In this document: piece after piece, positions 45,475-53,736 of the stretch
Layout of the letters: each line of letters opens with the position of its first letter
Numbering within the stretch: the first letter of the stretch is position 1
NCBI GenBank assembly: GCA_021404525.1
Contig: JAAWWE010000003.1
Location: 124,001-188,000 of the forward strand
Origin: Rhodobiaceae bacterium
GTDB lineage: Bacteria; Pseudomonadota; Alphaproteobacteria; Parvibaculales; Parvibaculaceae
Reading direction: 5' to 3'
DNA length: 64,000 bases
Translations under genes and position numbers: made by a program
Notes under the pieces: model-generated
Databases searched by the model: none
What the model was told of the DNA's origin: nothing
What the model saw: only the letters and a program-made list of their open reading frames with translations

Positions 45475-46266
45475 ATGAAAAAGTTCCTTGTTGTTGCCGG
45501 CCTTACCGCCCCCCTCCTTCTAGCTGCCCCTGCTCAAGCCGGGCACGAGTCAGCCCGACATATCTCATTTGAAGATGTTCTGCGTCAGCTCGTGCTGACA
45601 CATACGGATGCGTCATACCGATCACGTGATCGTCATCATCGCCAAGATCGCGGATGGCAGAATGAGCGTCGGATTATTCCAATTGCCCGCCTTGTTCGTC
45701 AGATTCAGCGCGACACCGGCGGCCGGGTCACCTCCGTCCGTTTGAAGCGCAATGGTCGTGTCTATGCAATTGAAGGTGTTGGTCGTGGTGGTCGCTATGT
45801 GACCGCAAAAGCAAATGCGCGCACCGGTGAAATTTTCGATGTTCGCCGTGATCGCGGTGGTGCACATGTTGCCACAAACGGAAAGCCCATTCCTCGCATT
45901 CTCAGAGGCTTGCGCAATCGTGGCTACAGTAACTTTGACCGGGTTGTTCGAGACGGGCGGACTTATATCGTTCGCGGCCTGAACAACCGTGGCAACCCCG
46001 TTCGGATTGTCGCAAACGCACGAAATGGCCGGGTTCTGTCGGTTAATCAGGCCCGTCGTTACAATGGACCAAACTATCTGCGCCATCAGGTTCGTGGTTT
46101 TGATCACTGGCGGTCTGGTCTGCGTCAGCAGCACTACAGCAACTTTGGACATGCAACCCGCCATGATGACTATTACCAGGTAGGTGCCCGCGACCGGCGC
46201 GGAAGAGATGTAACGCTCAATGTCTGTGCACGTACAGGACGGGTTCTGCATACCGCTTATCGGTGA
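45475..46266 (+). CDS. Secreted basic protein with three PepSY-like modules
   Basis: A 263-residue protein with a signal peptide (MKKFLVVAGLTAPLLLAAPAQA) followed by three related modules: VTSVRLKRNGRVYAIEG...ANARTGEIFDV, YSNFDRVVRDGRTYIVRG...ANARNGRVLSV and YSNFGHATRHDDYYQVGA...VCARTGRVLH. It is very rich in Arg and His, so strongly basic after export. It is a larger paralogue of the preceding gene. ATG 45475 has TGGAGAAG upstream; the ORF track begins 11 codons early. It is flanked by terminators on both sides, so it is a separate unit. Binding of anionic polymers or metals is possible but not shown. Confidence 0.8.
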   Translation: MKKFLVVAGLTAPLLLAAPAQAGHESARHISFEDVLRQLVLTHTDASYRSRDRHHRQDRGWQNERRIIPIARLVRQIQRDTGGRVTSVRLKRNGRVYAIEGVGRGGRYVTAKANARTGEIFDVRRDRGGAHVATNGKPIPRILRGLRNRGYSNFDRVVRDGRTYIVRGLNNRGNPVRIVANARNGRVLSVNQARRYNGPNYLRHQVRGFDHWRSGLRQQHYSNFGHATRHDDYYQVGARDRRGRDVTLNVCARTGRVLHTAYR

Positions 46267-46283
46267 GTGATCGTACTTAAAAG

Positions 46284-46312
46284 AAAACCCCGCTCAGTGA
46301 GCGGGGTTTTTT
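46284..46312. terminator. Bidirectional intrinsic terminator
   Basis: AAAACCCCGCTC-AGT-GAGCGGGGTTTT then TTAT; twelve perfect pairs with A and T runs on both sides. Serves the secreted-protein gene and the convergent Rieske gene, whose stop overlaps it. Confidence 0.92.
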
Positions 46313-47162
46313 ATGTTTGGCTGATTTCTACGCGGTTGTCTTTGGTAACAGTCACCTCGAAGCCGGGCGACAGAGAAAGGTTTTTTCCATTTGTGACCTT
46401 TCCGCTTTTTACATCAAACCGGTAGCCATGCCAGGGGCAGGTTATGCATCCCTGGTTGTCGACTGGGACGTCTGACAATGGAGCGAGCATGTGAGGGCAT
46501 TCTGCGCTATAGGCGTGAAGCGCATCGTCAATTCTGACAATGTTGACGGGTTTCCCGGCGAGTTCGATCGTAAGGGGCAGATGGGCGTTAAGCGCCTCAA
46601 GGTCACCCAGGTCAATCAGCGGTTCTTCGGCTGTCTGGTTGGGCGCGGTTTTGGCATCTAGCGCCGCCTGCCGCTCCACCATCATGCGTTCATCTTCATC
46701 CCAGAGGGTTTCATAGAGGCCAAGCATGAGCCCACCGAGCTTGGCGGCGCCGTCTTCATCGACATTTGGAATATGAAACTCGACCTTGATCTGGGTTTTT
46801 CGTTCATCGACTTTGGTAAAATGCGTCCAGATCTCCATGCCTGGCAGGCCGCCTGCCAGTGTCCGTGACACATATCGGCTGTTTGGCCTGTCGACAACAA
46901 GCTCAATCAGGGTTTCCTGGCTTGTTTCCTGTGGCACGCCTTTTGTGCGCGCCCGCCAGCCCCATTCACCCGCATCTTCCAACTCCAGTGAGGAAAAGCT
47001 TGAATCATGTAGATGGGGGAGATGCTCCCAATCCAGGACATTTTCCCATGCGCGGGCGAGGTTTGCGTCAATTACGCGCTCATACACAGCGGCGACCCGC
47101 ATGGGCAGGTTGTTTGGGTTGTGCTTTTGAGCATCTTTCTGAACGGGACCGGTGTCAGGCAT
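46311..47162 (-). CDS. START/SRPBCC-Rieske [2Fe-2S] protein
   Basis: A 283-residue cytoplasmic protein with two parts. The first 160 residues look like an SRPBCC/START-type ligand-binding domain (AVYERVIDANLARAWENVLDWEHLPHLHD). The C-terminal 100 residues are a Rieske ferredoxin with Cys-Pro-His (ECPHMLAPLSD) and Cys-Pro-Trp-His (CPWHGYRFD) cluster ligands. The order is reversed from ring-hydroxylating oxygenases, where Rieske comes first, and the mononuclear iron facial triad is not evident. It starts one base after the end of the carboxyltransferase gene, so they form an operon. It may deliver electrons to, or bind, a lipid-like substrate. Confidence 0.8.
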   Translation of the reverse strand: MPDTGPVQKDAQKHNPNNLPMRVAAVYERVIDANLARAWENVLDWEHLPHLHDSSFSSLELEDAGEWGWRARTKGVPQETSQETLIELVVDRPNSRYVSRTLAGGLPGMEIWTHFTKVDERKTQIKVEFHIPNVDEDGAAKLGGLMLGLYETLWDEDERMMVERQAALDAKTAPNQTAEEPLIDLGDLEALNAHLPLTIELAGKPVNIVRIDDALHAYSAECPHMLAPLSDVPVDNQGCITCPWHGYRFDVKSGKVTNGKNLSLSPGFEVTVTKDNRVEISQT

Positions 47163-47163
47163 T

Positions 47164-48720
47164 TTAGGGTCTCATTGTGGTGAGGTAGGGACCAAGGGTC
47201 AGTTCGCGACCATTCTGCGCCCAATCCAACCACTCGACGAGGCGCGGCCGTGTTTCCCGTGGATCGATGAGTTCATGAACCGAAAATCCTTCGGCCCGTG
47301 GGAAAGGAGATTGAGAGGCGGCAAGCTTTGCCTCAATTTCCGCTCTGAGGGCTTCTGGATCTTCCGCTTCGGCGATCTGACGCGCAAACGCGACCGCGAC
47401 GCCGCCTTCCACCGGAAGTGCGCCCGTTGCGGCCGATGGCCAGGAAAGGACAAAGCCGTCGGGTGCGAAATGGGCAGCGCCAGCAACACCAAAAACTTTG
47501 TGAACAATAACGGATGCCCATGGCACCCGGCTTTGCATCACGGCAGCGATTGCCTCTGTGCCATAACGAATGGTGCCTGCCTTTTCGGACGCTGAGCCGA
47601 TCATGAAGCCAGGCTCATCGACGAAGGAAAGTACCGGCAGACTAAATGTATTGCACATATCGACGAAGCGCCGAAGCTTCTGCGCTGCTTCAGCTGTCAT
47701 GGCGCCGGCATAGTACATGCAGTCATTGCCGATGACGCCGACTGCGTGGCCGTTCAGGCGCGCAAGGCCGGTAATCAGCGATGGGCCGTACTTTTTTGTC
47801 ATTTCAAAGAAGCTGCCCTGGTCAACAACAGCTTTCAGGATTTTCCGCATTTGGAAAGGCTTGCGCCGATCGCGGGGTACGATGTCGATTAGCGCCTCTT
47901 CCATCCGTTCGGGATCATCTTGTGGGGGGATGAAAGGCGGCAGCTGCCAGACATTGTCGGGCATGTAGGAAAGGAATCGGGCGATTTCGTCCAATGCGGC
48001 TTCTTCGTCTTTGGCCACATTGTCTACGACGCCACTTTTTGTGTGTATGTCTGGACCACCCAGTTCTTCCTTGGTCAGGTCTTCGTTGAGGGCGCGTTTG
48101 ACGACTTGAGGCCCGGCGATCAGAACCTGCGCATTGCGGGCCATGACGGTAAAGTGCGCACCGACAAGCCGGGCGGCTGGCATGCCCGCAACGGGCCCGA
48201 GCGCAGCCGTGGCGACGGGAACCGTGCCAATGACCTTGGCGATTGATTGGAAGCGTGAGCGTCCATAGACAGGATCGCCAGTGGGGCGGGAGGGTTTGTT
48301 GCCGCCAGAGCCGGCGACAGAACCGCCGCCACCTTCGTGCAGGCGGATAAGCGGCACTTTGTAGTCAATGGCGACGTCTTCCGCGTAGACGCTTTTGCGC
48401 AGGCCTGCCGGATTGGGCGACCCGCCCTTAAGTGTAAAATCCTCTCCGCCAATTATGACACGTCGTCCATTCACTTTGGCAAAGCCCAGCACATAGTTGG
48501 CGGGCTGCAGGTTCTTCAAGCTGCCGTCATCATTGAATTCTGGTACGCCGGCGCCTTCGCCGAGTTCTTTGAAGCTACCTGTGTCCGCCAGGTGAGAGAT
48601 GCGCTCACGGATGGTCAGGCGCCCCTTGTCGTGCTGCCGTTTGACCCCCTCCGAGCCGCCCTGCTGCTTGGCGAAGTTTCGGCGGGTCTTGATTTCCTCG
48701 GCTTCTTTTTCCCAGCTCAT
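47164..48720 (-). CDS. Acyl-CoA carboxylase carboxyltransferase subunit
   Basis: A 518-residue carboxyltransferase (beta chain) of the propionyl-/methylcrotonyl-CoA carboxylase type that moves CO2 from biotin to an acyl-CoA. Seen: the N-terminal carboxyltransferase half (GKLTIRERI-like start, VIIGGEDFTLKGGS), GGGGSVAGSGG and the C-terminal half (SFVDEPGFMIGSASEKAG, MQSRVPWASVIVHKVFGVAGAAH). The length and the Gly-rich oxyanion sites match the family. No biotin carboxylase/BCCP alpha subunit gene lies here, so the partner is elsewhere. It is upstream of the Rieske gene and divergent from the SCP2 gene. Confidence 0.9.
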   Translation of the reverse strand: MSWEKEAEEIKTRRNFAKQQGGSEGVKRQHDKGRLTIRERISHLADTGSFKELGEGAGVPEFNDDGSLKNLQPANYVLGFAKVNGRRVIIGGEDFTLKGGSPNPAGLRKSVYAEDVAIDYKVPLIRLHEGGGGSVAGSGGNKPSRPTGDPVYGRSRFQSIAKVIGTVPVATAALGPVAGMPAARLVGAHFTVMARNAQVLIAGPQVVKRALNEDLTKEELGGPDIHTKSGVVDNVAKDEEAALDEIARFLSYMPDNVWQLPPFIPPQDDPERMEEALIDIVPRDRRKPFQMRKILKAVVDQGSFFEMTKKYGPSLITGLARLNGHAVGVIGNDCMYYAGAMTAEAAQKLRRFVDMCNTFSLPVLSFVDEPGFMIGSASEKAGTIRYGTEAIAAVMQSRVPWASVIVHKVFGVAGAAHFAPDGFVLSWPSAATGALPVEGGVAVAFARQIAEAEDPEALRAEIEAKLAASQSPFPRAEGFSVHELIDPRETRPRLVEWLDWAQNGRELTLGPYLTTMRP

Positions 48721-48851
48721 GGGTGGGTTCTTCCTTCCTGAGATTTCTTCAATCTTCTAGTGTGGCAAACCCTAACCGAAATCGGCCAAAAATCTATGGG
48801 GTAGACACCTTCAGGCTGGCCTTTCCGGCATCAATAAGAAATGATCGGCCT

Positions 48852-49208
48852 ATGACTATTGAAGAATTATCCCCGCAAGACCTCCTGTCGGCCCTGGCGA
48901 CCTACCTTGAAAAAGAAATTTCTGGCGCGACGCCTATCGGCGCCGTTCTGAAGTTCGAGTATCCGGAGGGTGGGTGTCTGGTTATTGATGGAACAGAGAG
49001 CGGTAACCGGATTTCGCAGAATAACGAAGACGCTGATTGTGTTGTATCGCTGCCGCTTGCGACCCATGCCGAGATGCTTCGATTTGAGCTTGATCAGACA
49101 AGCGCCTTTCGGGAGGGGCGGATGCGGATACAAGGGAACATAGCCGTGGCGCTCAAACTTGGGCCCTTGATATCTCACGCGTTTCGTTTTCCTGGGGAGG
49201 AAGCCTGA
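48852..49208 (+). CDS. SCP2 sterol-transfer-like domain protein
   Basis: A 118-residue single SCP2-type domain: GATPIGAVLKFEYPEGGCLVIDG, ADCVVSLPLATHAEMLRFELD, AFREGRMRIQGNIAVALKLGPL. The pattern GxxxxxGD/NxxVALxLxxL is the lipid-binding C-terminal helix region. Such proteins bind fatty acyl or isoprenoid lipids. ATG 48852 begins the fold; the ORF track's 43 earlier codons lie in the divergent promoter region. Its last base overlaps the next start (TGATG), so the hydrolase gene is coupled. Confidence 0.82.
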   Translation: MTIEELSPQDLLSALATYLEKEISGATPIGAVLKFEYPEGGCLVIDGTESGNRISQNNEDADCVVSLPLATHAEMLRFELDQTSAFREGRMRIQGNIAVALKLGPLISHAFRFPGEEA

Positions 49209-50167
49209 TGGGGATTTTTGTTGAGACGCCCGATCTTGCCTGTCCGCCAGGCGGGGTTCCTGGGTGGTTTGTCTGTCCAGATGGATCTCGCATGCGGACA
49301 ATGGTTTGGTCGCCGGATCACGCGTCAACGCCTTGTCGCGGGACGATTGTGCTCGCGAGCGGGCGGACAGAATTCATTGAGAAGTATTTTGAAGTTATTG
49401 CCTCCTTCCTTGAACGCGGTTTTGCCGTAGCTACATTTGACTGGCGTGGGCAGGGATTGTCAGAACGGATGCTGGATGATCCGCGCAAGGGTCATGTCGA
49501 CAAATTTTCGACTTTTGACGCAGATTTTATCGCCTTTATGCAAGAGGTCGTCGAGCCTCTCTTGCCAGCGCCCTATATCGGTGTTGGGCATTCTATGGGC
49601 GGAAATCTTATGCTCCGCGCAGGACACAACCTGCCCAACAGGTTTGCGGGGATTGTCCTCAGTGCGCCCATGCTGGGCCTTAATGTTGGAAGCCCGTTGC
49701 AAGAAAAAGTTACCCGCTGGTTGGTGTCGTTTCTCAATCTGCTGGGCAAGCATGCCAGCTTTGCACCCGGAGGCGGACCAAAGGCGGTCGACGAAGAAGT
49801 GTTTGAAGAAAACATCGTTACATCGGACCCTGATCGGCATGCGCGGCAACAGGTTGTTGTTGGCAAGGCTCCCAGCCTTGGCTTGGGCAGTCCGACAGTT
49901 GGATGGGTTCATCAGGCCTTTAAATCAGTCGATCAAGTAGCCAATCCTGCTTATCTCGCAAAAATCACGACACCCGTGCTGCTGTTTGAAGCCGGAGCGG
50001 ACAAATTGGTCCGTGGTGGGTCTATTCGACAAATCACGGAAGGGTTGCCTAACGGAGAATATGTGCTGGTCGAGGGGGCTGAGCACGAAATCCTGATGGA
50101 GCAGGATCAGTATCAGCAAGTCTTCTGGACGGCTTTTGATGCGTTTGCTGGCCGTGTTTTGAACTAG
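49208..50167 (+). CDS. Alpha/beta hydrolase (lysophospholipase-like, S33 type)
   Basis: A 319-residue soluble hydrolase with the nucleophile elbow GHSMGGN, oxyanion region VLASGRTEFIEKYFEV, TFDWRGQGLSER, the acid Asp in FEAGADKLVRGG and the catalytic His in EGAEHEILME. This is the lysophospholipase/monoacylglycerol-lipase-like S33 group. The coupling with an SCP2 lipid-binding protein suggests lipid ester hydrolysis. It is convergent with hisN, with 15 bp between the stops and no visible terminator. Confidence 0.88.
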   Translation: MGIFVETPDLACPPGGVPGWFVCPDGSRMRTMVWSPDHASTPCRGTIVLASGRTEFIEKYFEVIASFLERGFAVATFDWRGQGLSERMLDDPRKGHVDKFSTFDADFIAFMQEVVEPLLPAPYIGVGHSMGGNLMLRAGHNLPNRFAGIVLSAPMLGLNVGSPLQEKVTRWLVSFLNLLGKHASFAPGGGPKAVDEEVFEENIVTSDPDRHARQQVVVGKAPSLGLGSPTVGWVHQAFKSVDQVANPAYLAKITTPVLLFEAGADKLVRGGSIRQITEGLPNGEYVLVEGAEHEILMEQDQYQQVFWTAFDAFAGRVLN

Positions 50168-50182
50168 CCCAGCGGGTGGCCG

Positions 50183-51004
50183 TCAGTCTAAGCGCGAGAG
50201 TATTGTCAGCGCTTCTGCATGCACGCGTTTGTCGCCGGCTGCGATGATGCGTCCGCCATTCTGGGCGTCGCCGCCGTGCCAGTTTGTAACAATGCCCCCT
50301 GCGCCTTCCACAATGGGTATGAGGGCCTGGATGTCATAAGGCTGCATTGAAGCCTCAATGACCAGATCTGCATGACCCGCTGCAATCAGGCAGTAGAAAT
50401 AGCAATCTGTGCCATAGCGGGTGAGGCGGGCTTTGTTGCGCACGTCAGTAAAGGCCTCCAGCTCACCTGCTTCGACAAACATCGCAGGGTCGGTACAGCC
50501 AAGAATGGCGTCCGAGAGGATTGCGCAGCTTCTCGTGGAGAGCTTTTTTTGCTGTCCATCTCGAAGGAATTCTGCGTGTCCCGGGCGGCCAACAAACCGC
50601 TCGCCGGTATACGGTTGATCCATAACGCCCACCACCGGGTATTCGCCATCATTCAACGCGATCAGAGTACCCCACAAGGGCACACCTGAGATGAAACTCC
50701 GTGTGCCGTCAATCGGATCCAGGACCCATTTGAATGGAGATGTGCCAGCTTTTTCCCCGTGTTCTTCGCCGAGAATGCCGTGGTCAGGATAGTGGTTTTC
50801 GATGAGCGCGCGGATCGCCGTCTCAGCATCGCGGTCTGCAATCGTCACCGGGTCAAAATCGCTCCCATCAAGCTTATTGTCGACGCCCAGTTCAGAGCGG
50901 AAGTGCTTGAGCGTCACATCAGCTGCTGCATGAGCAAGCGTGCAGGCGAACTCTGCGAGCGCGATGGCTTCGTCATTGGAAAGGGAGCTAGGTGCGTTGG
51001 TCAT
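50183..51004 (-). CDS. hisN: Inositol-monophosphatase family phosphatase, probably histidinol-phosphatase
   Basis: A 273-residue Mg-dependent phosphatase. The metal-site motifs are GEEHGEKAG (Glu), VLDPIDGTRSFISGVPLWGT (Asp-x-Ile-Asp-Gly-Thr) and QPYDIQALIPIVEGAGG (the third Asp). The GTRSFISG form and overall look fit the HisN histidinol-phosphatase group of alphaproteobacteria rather than SuhB. Inositol monophosphatase activity cannot be excluded. The start codon lies in an inverted repeat (51001-51034). It is downstream of typA in the same direction. Confidence 0.85.
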   Translation of the reverse strand: MTNAPSSLSNDEAIALAEFACTLAHAAADVTLKHFRSELGVDNKLDGSDFDPVTIADRDAETAIRALIENHYPDHGILGEEHGEKAGTSPFKWVLDPIDGTRSFISGVPLWGTLIALNDGEYPVVGVMDQPYTGERFVGRPGHAEFLRDGQQKKLSTRSCAILSDAILGCTDPAMFVEAGELEAFTDVRNKARLTRYGTDCYFYCLIAAGHADLVIEASMQPYDIQALIPIVEGAGGIVTNWHGGDAQNGGRIIAAGDKRVHAEALTILSRLD

Positions 51005-51034
51005 GAGCGATCCTCTGCAAACAGATGCTCATGA
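51001..51034 (-). promoter_or_regulatory. Hairpin over the hisN start codon
   Basis: TCATGAGC (51001-51008) and GCTCATGA (51027-51034) are perfect inverted repeats, extended by ATC/GAT. On the minus strand the ATG lies in the 3' arm and the AGAGGA ribosome-binding site in the loop region, so the fold could limit translation. Confidence 0.4.
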
Positions 51035-51070
51035 CTTACGCTAGGCTTGAGGGGAGGGCAAGCGCAGAGC

Positions 51071-52924
51071 CTAACCCGCAGCGCGCTCTGCCTTTTTCCG
51101 CTCATTTGGGTCGAGATGGCGTTTGCGGATACGGATTGATTCCGGTGTTACCTCTACGAGCTCGTCGGTATCGATATAGGCAATCGCCTGTTCGAGTGTG
51201 AGGCGGCGTGGCGGTGTCAGCTTAACGGCATCATCTTTACCGGAAGCACGCATGTTTGTGAGCTGCTTGGCTTTCAGCGGATTGACGATCAGATCATCTG
51301 GGCGCGCGTTTTCGCCAATCACCATTCCTTCGTACACTTTCTCGCCTGATGTGATGAAGAGGAAGCCTCGGTCTTCGAGGTTCCAGAGGGCGAAAGGTAC
51401 GGCGTCACCAGCGCCATTGGAGACAAGGACACCATTGCGGCGGCCTTCGACCGCTCCGCGATAGTCGCCATATTCTTTAAAGACACGGTACATGATGCCC
51501 GTCCCTCTTGTGTCGGTCAGGAATTCTCCGTGATAGCCGATGAGGCCGCGAGAGGGGGCATCGAACAGGATGCGTGTTTTGCCGCCACCTGTTGGGCGCA
51601 TGTCAGTCATTTCGCCTTTGCGTTCGGCGAGTTTTTCAATAACGACGCCGGCATAGTCGTCATCCACATCGACGGTGACTTCTTCGATGGGTTCCTGGCG
51701 TTCCCCATTCGGGCCCTCGCGGAAAATCACCTGCGGTCGGCTGATGGAAAGCTCGTAGCCCTCGCGGCGCATGGTCTCGATCAACACGCCGAGCTGCAGC
51801 TCGCCGCGGCCTGCTACATCAAAGGCGTCCTTGGAGTCCGTGTCGCGTACCTGGATGGCTACATTGCCTTCCGCTTCAGCCATCAGCCGCTCGCGGATGA
51901 CGCGTGATTGAACTTTGGATCCTTCGCGACCTGCCAGCGGGCTGTCATTGATGCCGAAGAGCACCGATAGGGTTGGCGGATCAATGGGCAGAGCGCTCAG
52001 CGGCTCGCTGATTGATGGATCTGCAATTGTGTCTGCGACCGTTGCGAGTTCGAGCCCCGCAATTGCGACAATGTCACCTGCGCGTGCTTCCTCAACCGGT
52101 TCGCGTGAGAGGCCCCGAACGGCGAGAACGCGGGTGATCCGGCCCTTCTCGGCAATGCCTGCGCCGCTTCTCAGCGCTGAGACGGACATGTTCGGTTTAG
52201 CGATCCCTTTTTCGATCCGTCCGGTCAGAATGCGACCGAGATAGGGGTCGCGCTCGATTGTGGTCACCAGCATGGCGAATGGTTCATCGCTTGCGCCATT
52301 AGTAAGCGCTTCTGGAGGCTCCACGTGGTCCAGAATTTTGCGGAAGAGCGGCAGTAGGCCCTGCTCTCTGGCGTCAGCTGCATCCAGGTCTTCAGTCGCC
52401 CAGCCCTGTTTGGCTGAGGCATAGATGATCGGGAAATCGAGTTGCTCGTCCGACGCATCCAGAGCGGCAAAGAGATCAAATACTTCGTCATGAACCCAGT
52501 CTGGCCGCGCGTCTGGCTTGTCAGCCTTGTTGATAACCACCAAAGGCTTCAGTCCCAGGGCAAGCGCCTTTGAGAGCACGAATTTGGTCTGAGGCATTGG
52601 GCCTTCAGCGGCATCGACCAGTAGGACCACGCCGTCCACCATGGAGAGGATACGCTCTACCTCGCCGCCAAAGTCGGCGTGGCCTGGCGTATCGACAATA
52701 TTGATGCGTGTCTCGTCACCGCCTTCTGGAGGGGTCCAGGTGACGCTGGTAGTCTTGGCCAAGATAGTGATGCCGCGTTCGCGTTCCAGATCATTGGAAT
52801 CCATGACCCGCTCGGCCACGTCCTGATTGGCCCGAAAAGCCCCGGATTGCTTGAGGAGTTCGTCAACAAGGGTGGTCTTCCCGTGGTCAACGTGGGCGAT
52901 GATGGCAATATTACGAAGCGGCAT
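51071..52924 (-). CDS. typA: TypA/BipA ribosome-associated GTPase
   Basis: A 617-residue translation GTPase that binds the 70S ribosome and aids large-subunit assembly and stress growth. G1 is [11 protein letters not shown] near residues 9-19, G2/G3 regions [10 protein letters not shown] and [15 protein letters not shown], and G4 [13 protein letters not shown]. The C-terminal TypA-unique domain ends [17 protein letters not shown] 52924 is used, with AGGA about eight bases upstream; the ORF track begins ten codons earlier. No regulatory site seen beyond the yceI terminator in its upstream region. Confidence 0.96.
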   Translation of the reverse strand: MPLRNIAIIAHVDHGKTTLVDELLKQSGAFRANQDVAERVMDSNDLERERGITILAKTTSVTWTPPEGGDETRINIVDTPGHADFGGEVERILSMVDGVVLLVDAAEGPMPQTKFVLSKALALGLKPLVVINKADKPDARPDWVHDEVFDLFAALDASDEQLDFPIIYASAKQGWATEDLDAADAREQGLLPLFRKILDHVEPPEALTNGASDEPFAMLVTTIERDPYLGRILTGRIEKGIAKPNMSVSALRSGAGIAEKGRITRVLAVRGLSREPVEEARAGDIVAIAGLELATVADTIADPSISEPLSALPIDPPTLSVLFGINDSPLAGREGSKVQSRVIRERLMAEAEGNVAIQVRDTDSKDAFDVAGRGELQLGVLIETMRREGYELSISRPQVIFREGPNGERQEPIEEVTVDVDDDYAGVVIEKLAERKGEMTDMRPTGGGKTRILFDAPSRGLIGYHGEFLTDTRGTGIMYRVFKEYGDYRGAVEGRRNGVLVSNGAGDAVPFALWNLEDRGFLFITSGEKVYEGMVIGENARPDDLIVNPLKAKQLTNMRASGKDDAVKLTPPRRLTLEQAIAYIDTDELVEVTPESIRIRKRHLDPNERKKAERAAG

Positions 52925-52951
52925 GGCTGTCCTGTCAGGGCTGCTACAGCC

Positions 52952-52992
52952 CAAAAGAAGCAGCCCGCGGGCCTTGCGAGGCTCACGGGCTG
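52952..52992 (-). terminator. Terminator downstream of yceI
   Basis: On the minus strand CAGCCCG (52992-52986) pairs with CGGGCTG (52967-52961) with further GCC/GGC pairs, then CTTCTTTT. Located about 85 bases after the yceI stop and 28 bases before the typA start. Confidence 0.55.
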
Positions 52993-53075
52993 TCGATCAC
53001 ATTTGCCGCCTTATACGCTGCTGCCGCCCCATGCTCAAGTGTAATGGAGCGACAGCGAAAGCTGCTGGTTAATCG

Positions 53076-53651
53076 TCAGTCTTTGCGGGCTTCCACTTCG
53101 ATCATGAGTTCGACGGTCTCACCAATCGCCGGTGCAGCATAGGCCATGCCAAAATCGGTGCGGTTAATCTCACCAGAGGCGGAGAAGCCAGCGACGATCT
53201 TGCTTGGATCGAAAGGGTGAGGTCCTTCCTGATTGAAGGTCACGTCCAGGGTTACTGGCTTGGTGACCCCCAAAAGCGTCAGGTCTCCGGTCAATTTCCC
53301 TGTATTTTCACCCGTCACCTCTACGGCAGTTGAGGTAAACGTCATGGTGGGAAACTCTTCAACATTGAAAAAGTCCGCTTTGCGGAGATGCTCGTCCCGG
53401 GCTTCGTTGGCTGAGTCCACGCTTGCTGTGTTGATTGTCACGGAAACGCTGCTAGCGGCTGGATCTGCTTGGTCAAACTCCAGCGTGCCGGAAATTTCCT
53501 TGAATTGGCCCAGTGTGTGTGAGAACCCCAGATGAGAGACCCGAAAGGCCGCATGTGCGTGGGTTTCATCGATTGTATAGCTTGCGGCGAATACGGCCGT
53601 TGGGGCCACGAGTGCTGCACTCAAGGCGACGGCGGCGAGTGTTGATTTCAT
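53076..53651 (-). CDS. YceI family periplasmic protein
   Basis: A 191-residue secreted lipocalin-like protein; YceI-family members bind polyisoprenoids, though the cargo of most is unknown. A signal peptide (to about residue 22, VFAA) precedes SYTIDETHAHAAFRVSHLGFSHTLGQF, SVSVTINTASVDSANEARDEHLRKADFFNVEEFPTMTF and the final strand AIGETVELMIEVEA, a textbook YceI pattern. ATG 53651 has AGGA nearby; the ORF track begins 21 codons early. Confidence 0.93.
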   Translation of the reverse strand: MKSTLAAVALSAALVAPTAVFAASYTIDETHAHAAFRVSHLGFSHTLGQFKEISGTLEFDQADPAASSVSVTINTASVDSANEARDEHLRKADFFNVEEFPTMTFTSTAVEVTGENTGKLTGDLTLLGVTKPVTLDVTFNQEGPHPFDPSKIVAGFSASGEINRTDFGMAYAAPAIGETVELMIEVEARKD

Positions 53652-53717
53652 TGTCCTGCTCTCCCTATGTAAACTCACAATAACTGTAACATTGTGGCTC
53701 GAGAATGCGATCACAAG

Positions 53718-53736
53718 ACTGAGAGAAAACTCTCAG
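53718..53736 (-). terminator. Stem-loop at the 3' end of the glycosyltransferase gene
   Basis: CTGAGAG-AAAA-CTCTCAG, seven perfect pairs, overlapping the stop codon. The following minus-strand bases (TCTTGTG) are only weakly T-rich, so this may be a stability hairpin more than a terminator. Confidence 0.4.

Noticed and set aside
45622-46251. Minus-strand ORF of 209 aa
   Set aside because: Antisense to the repeat-containing secreted protein, whose signal peptide, start site and terminators are convincing.
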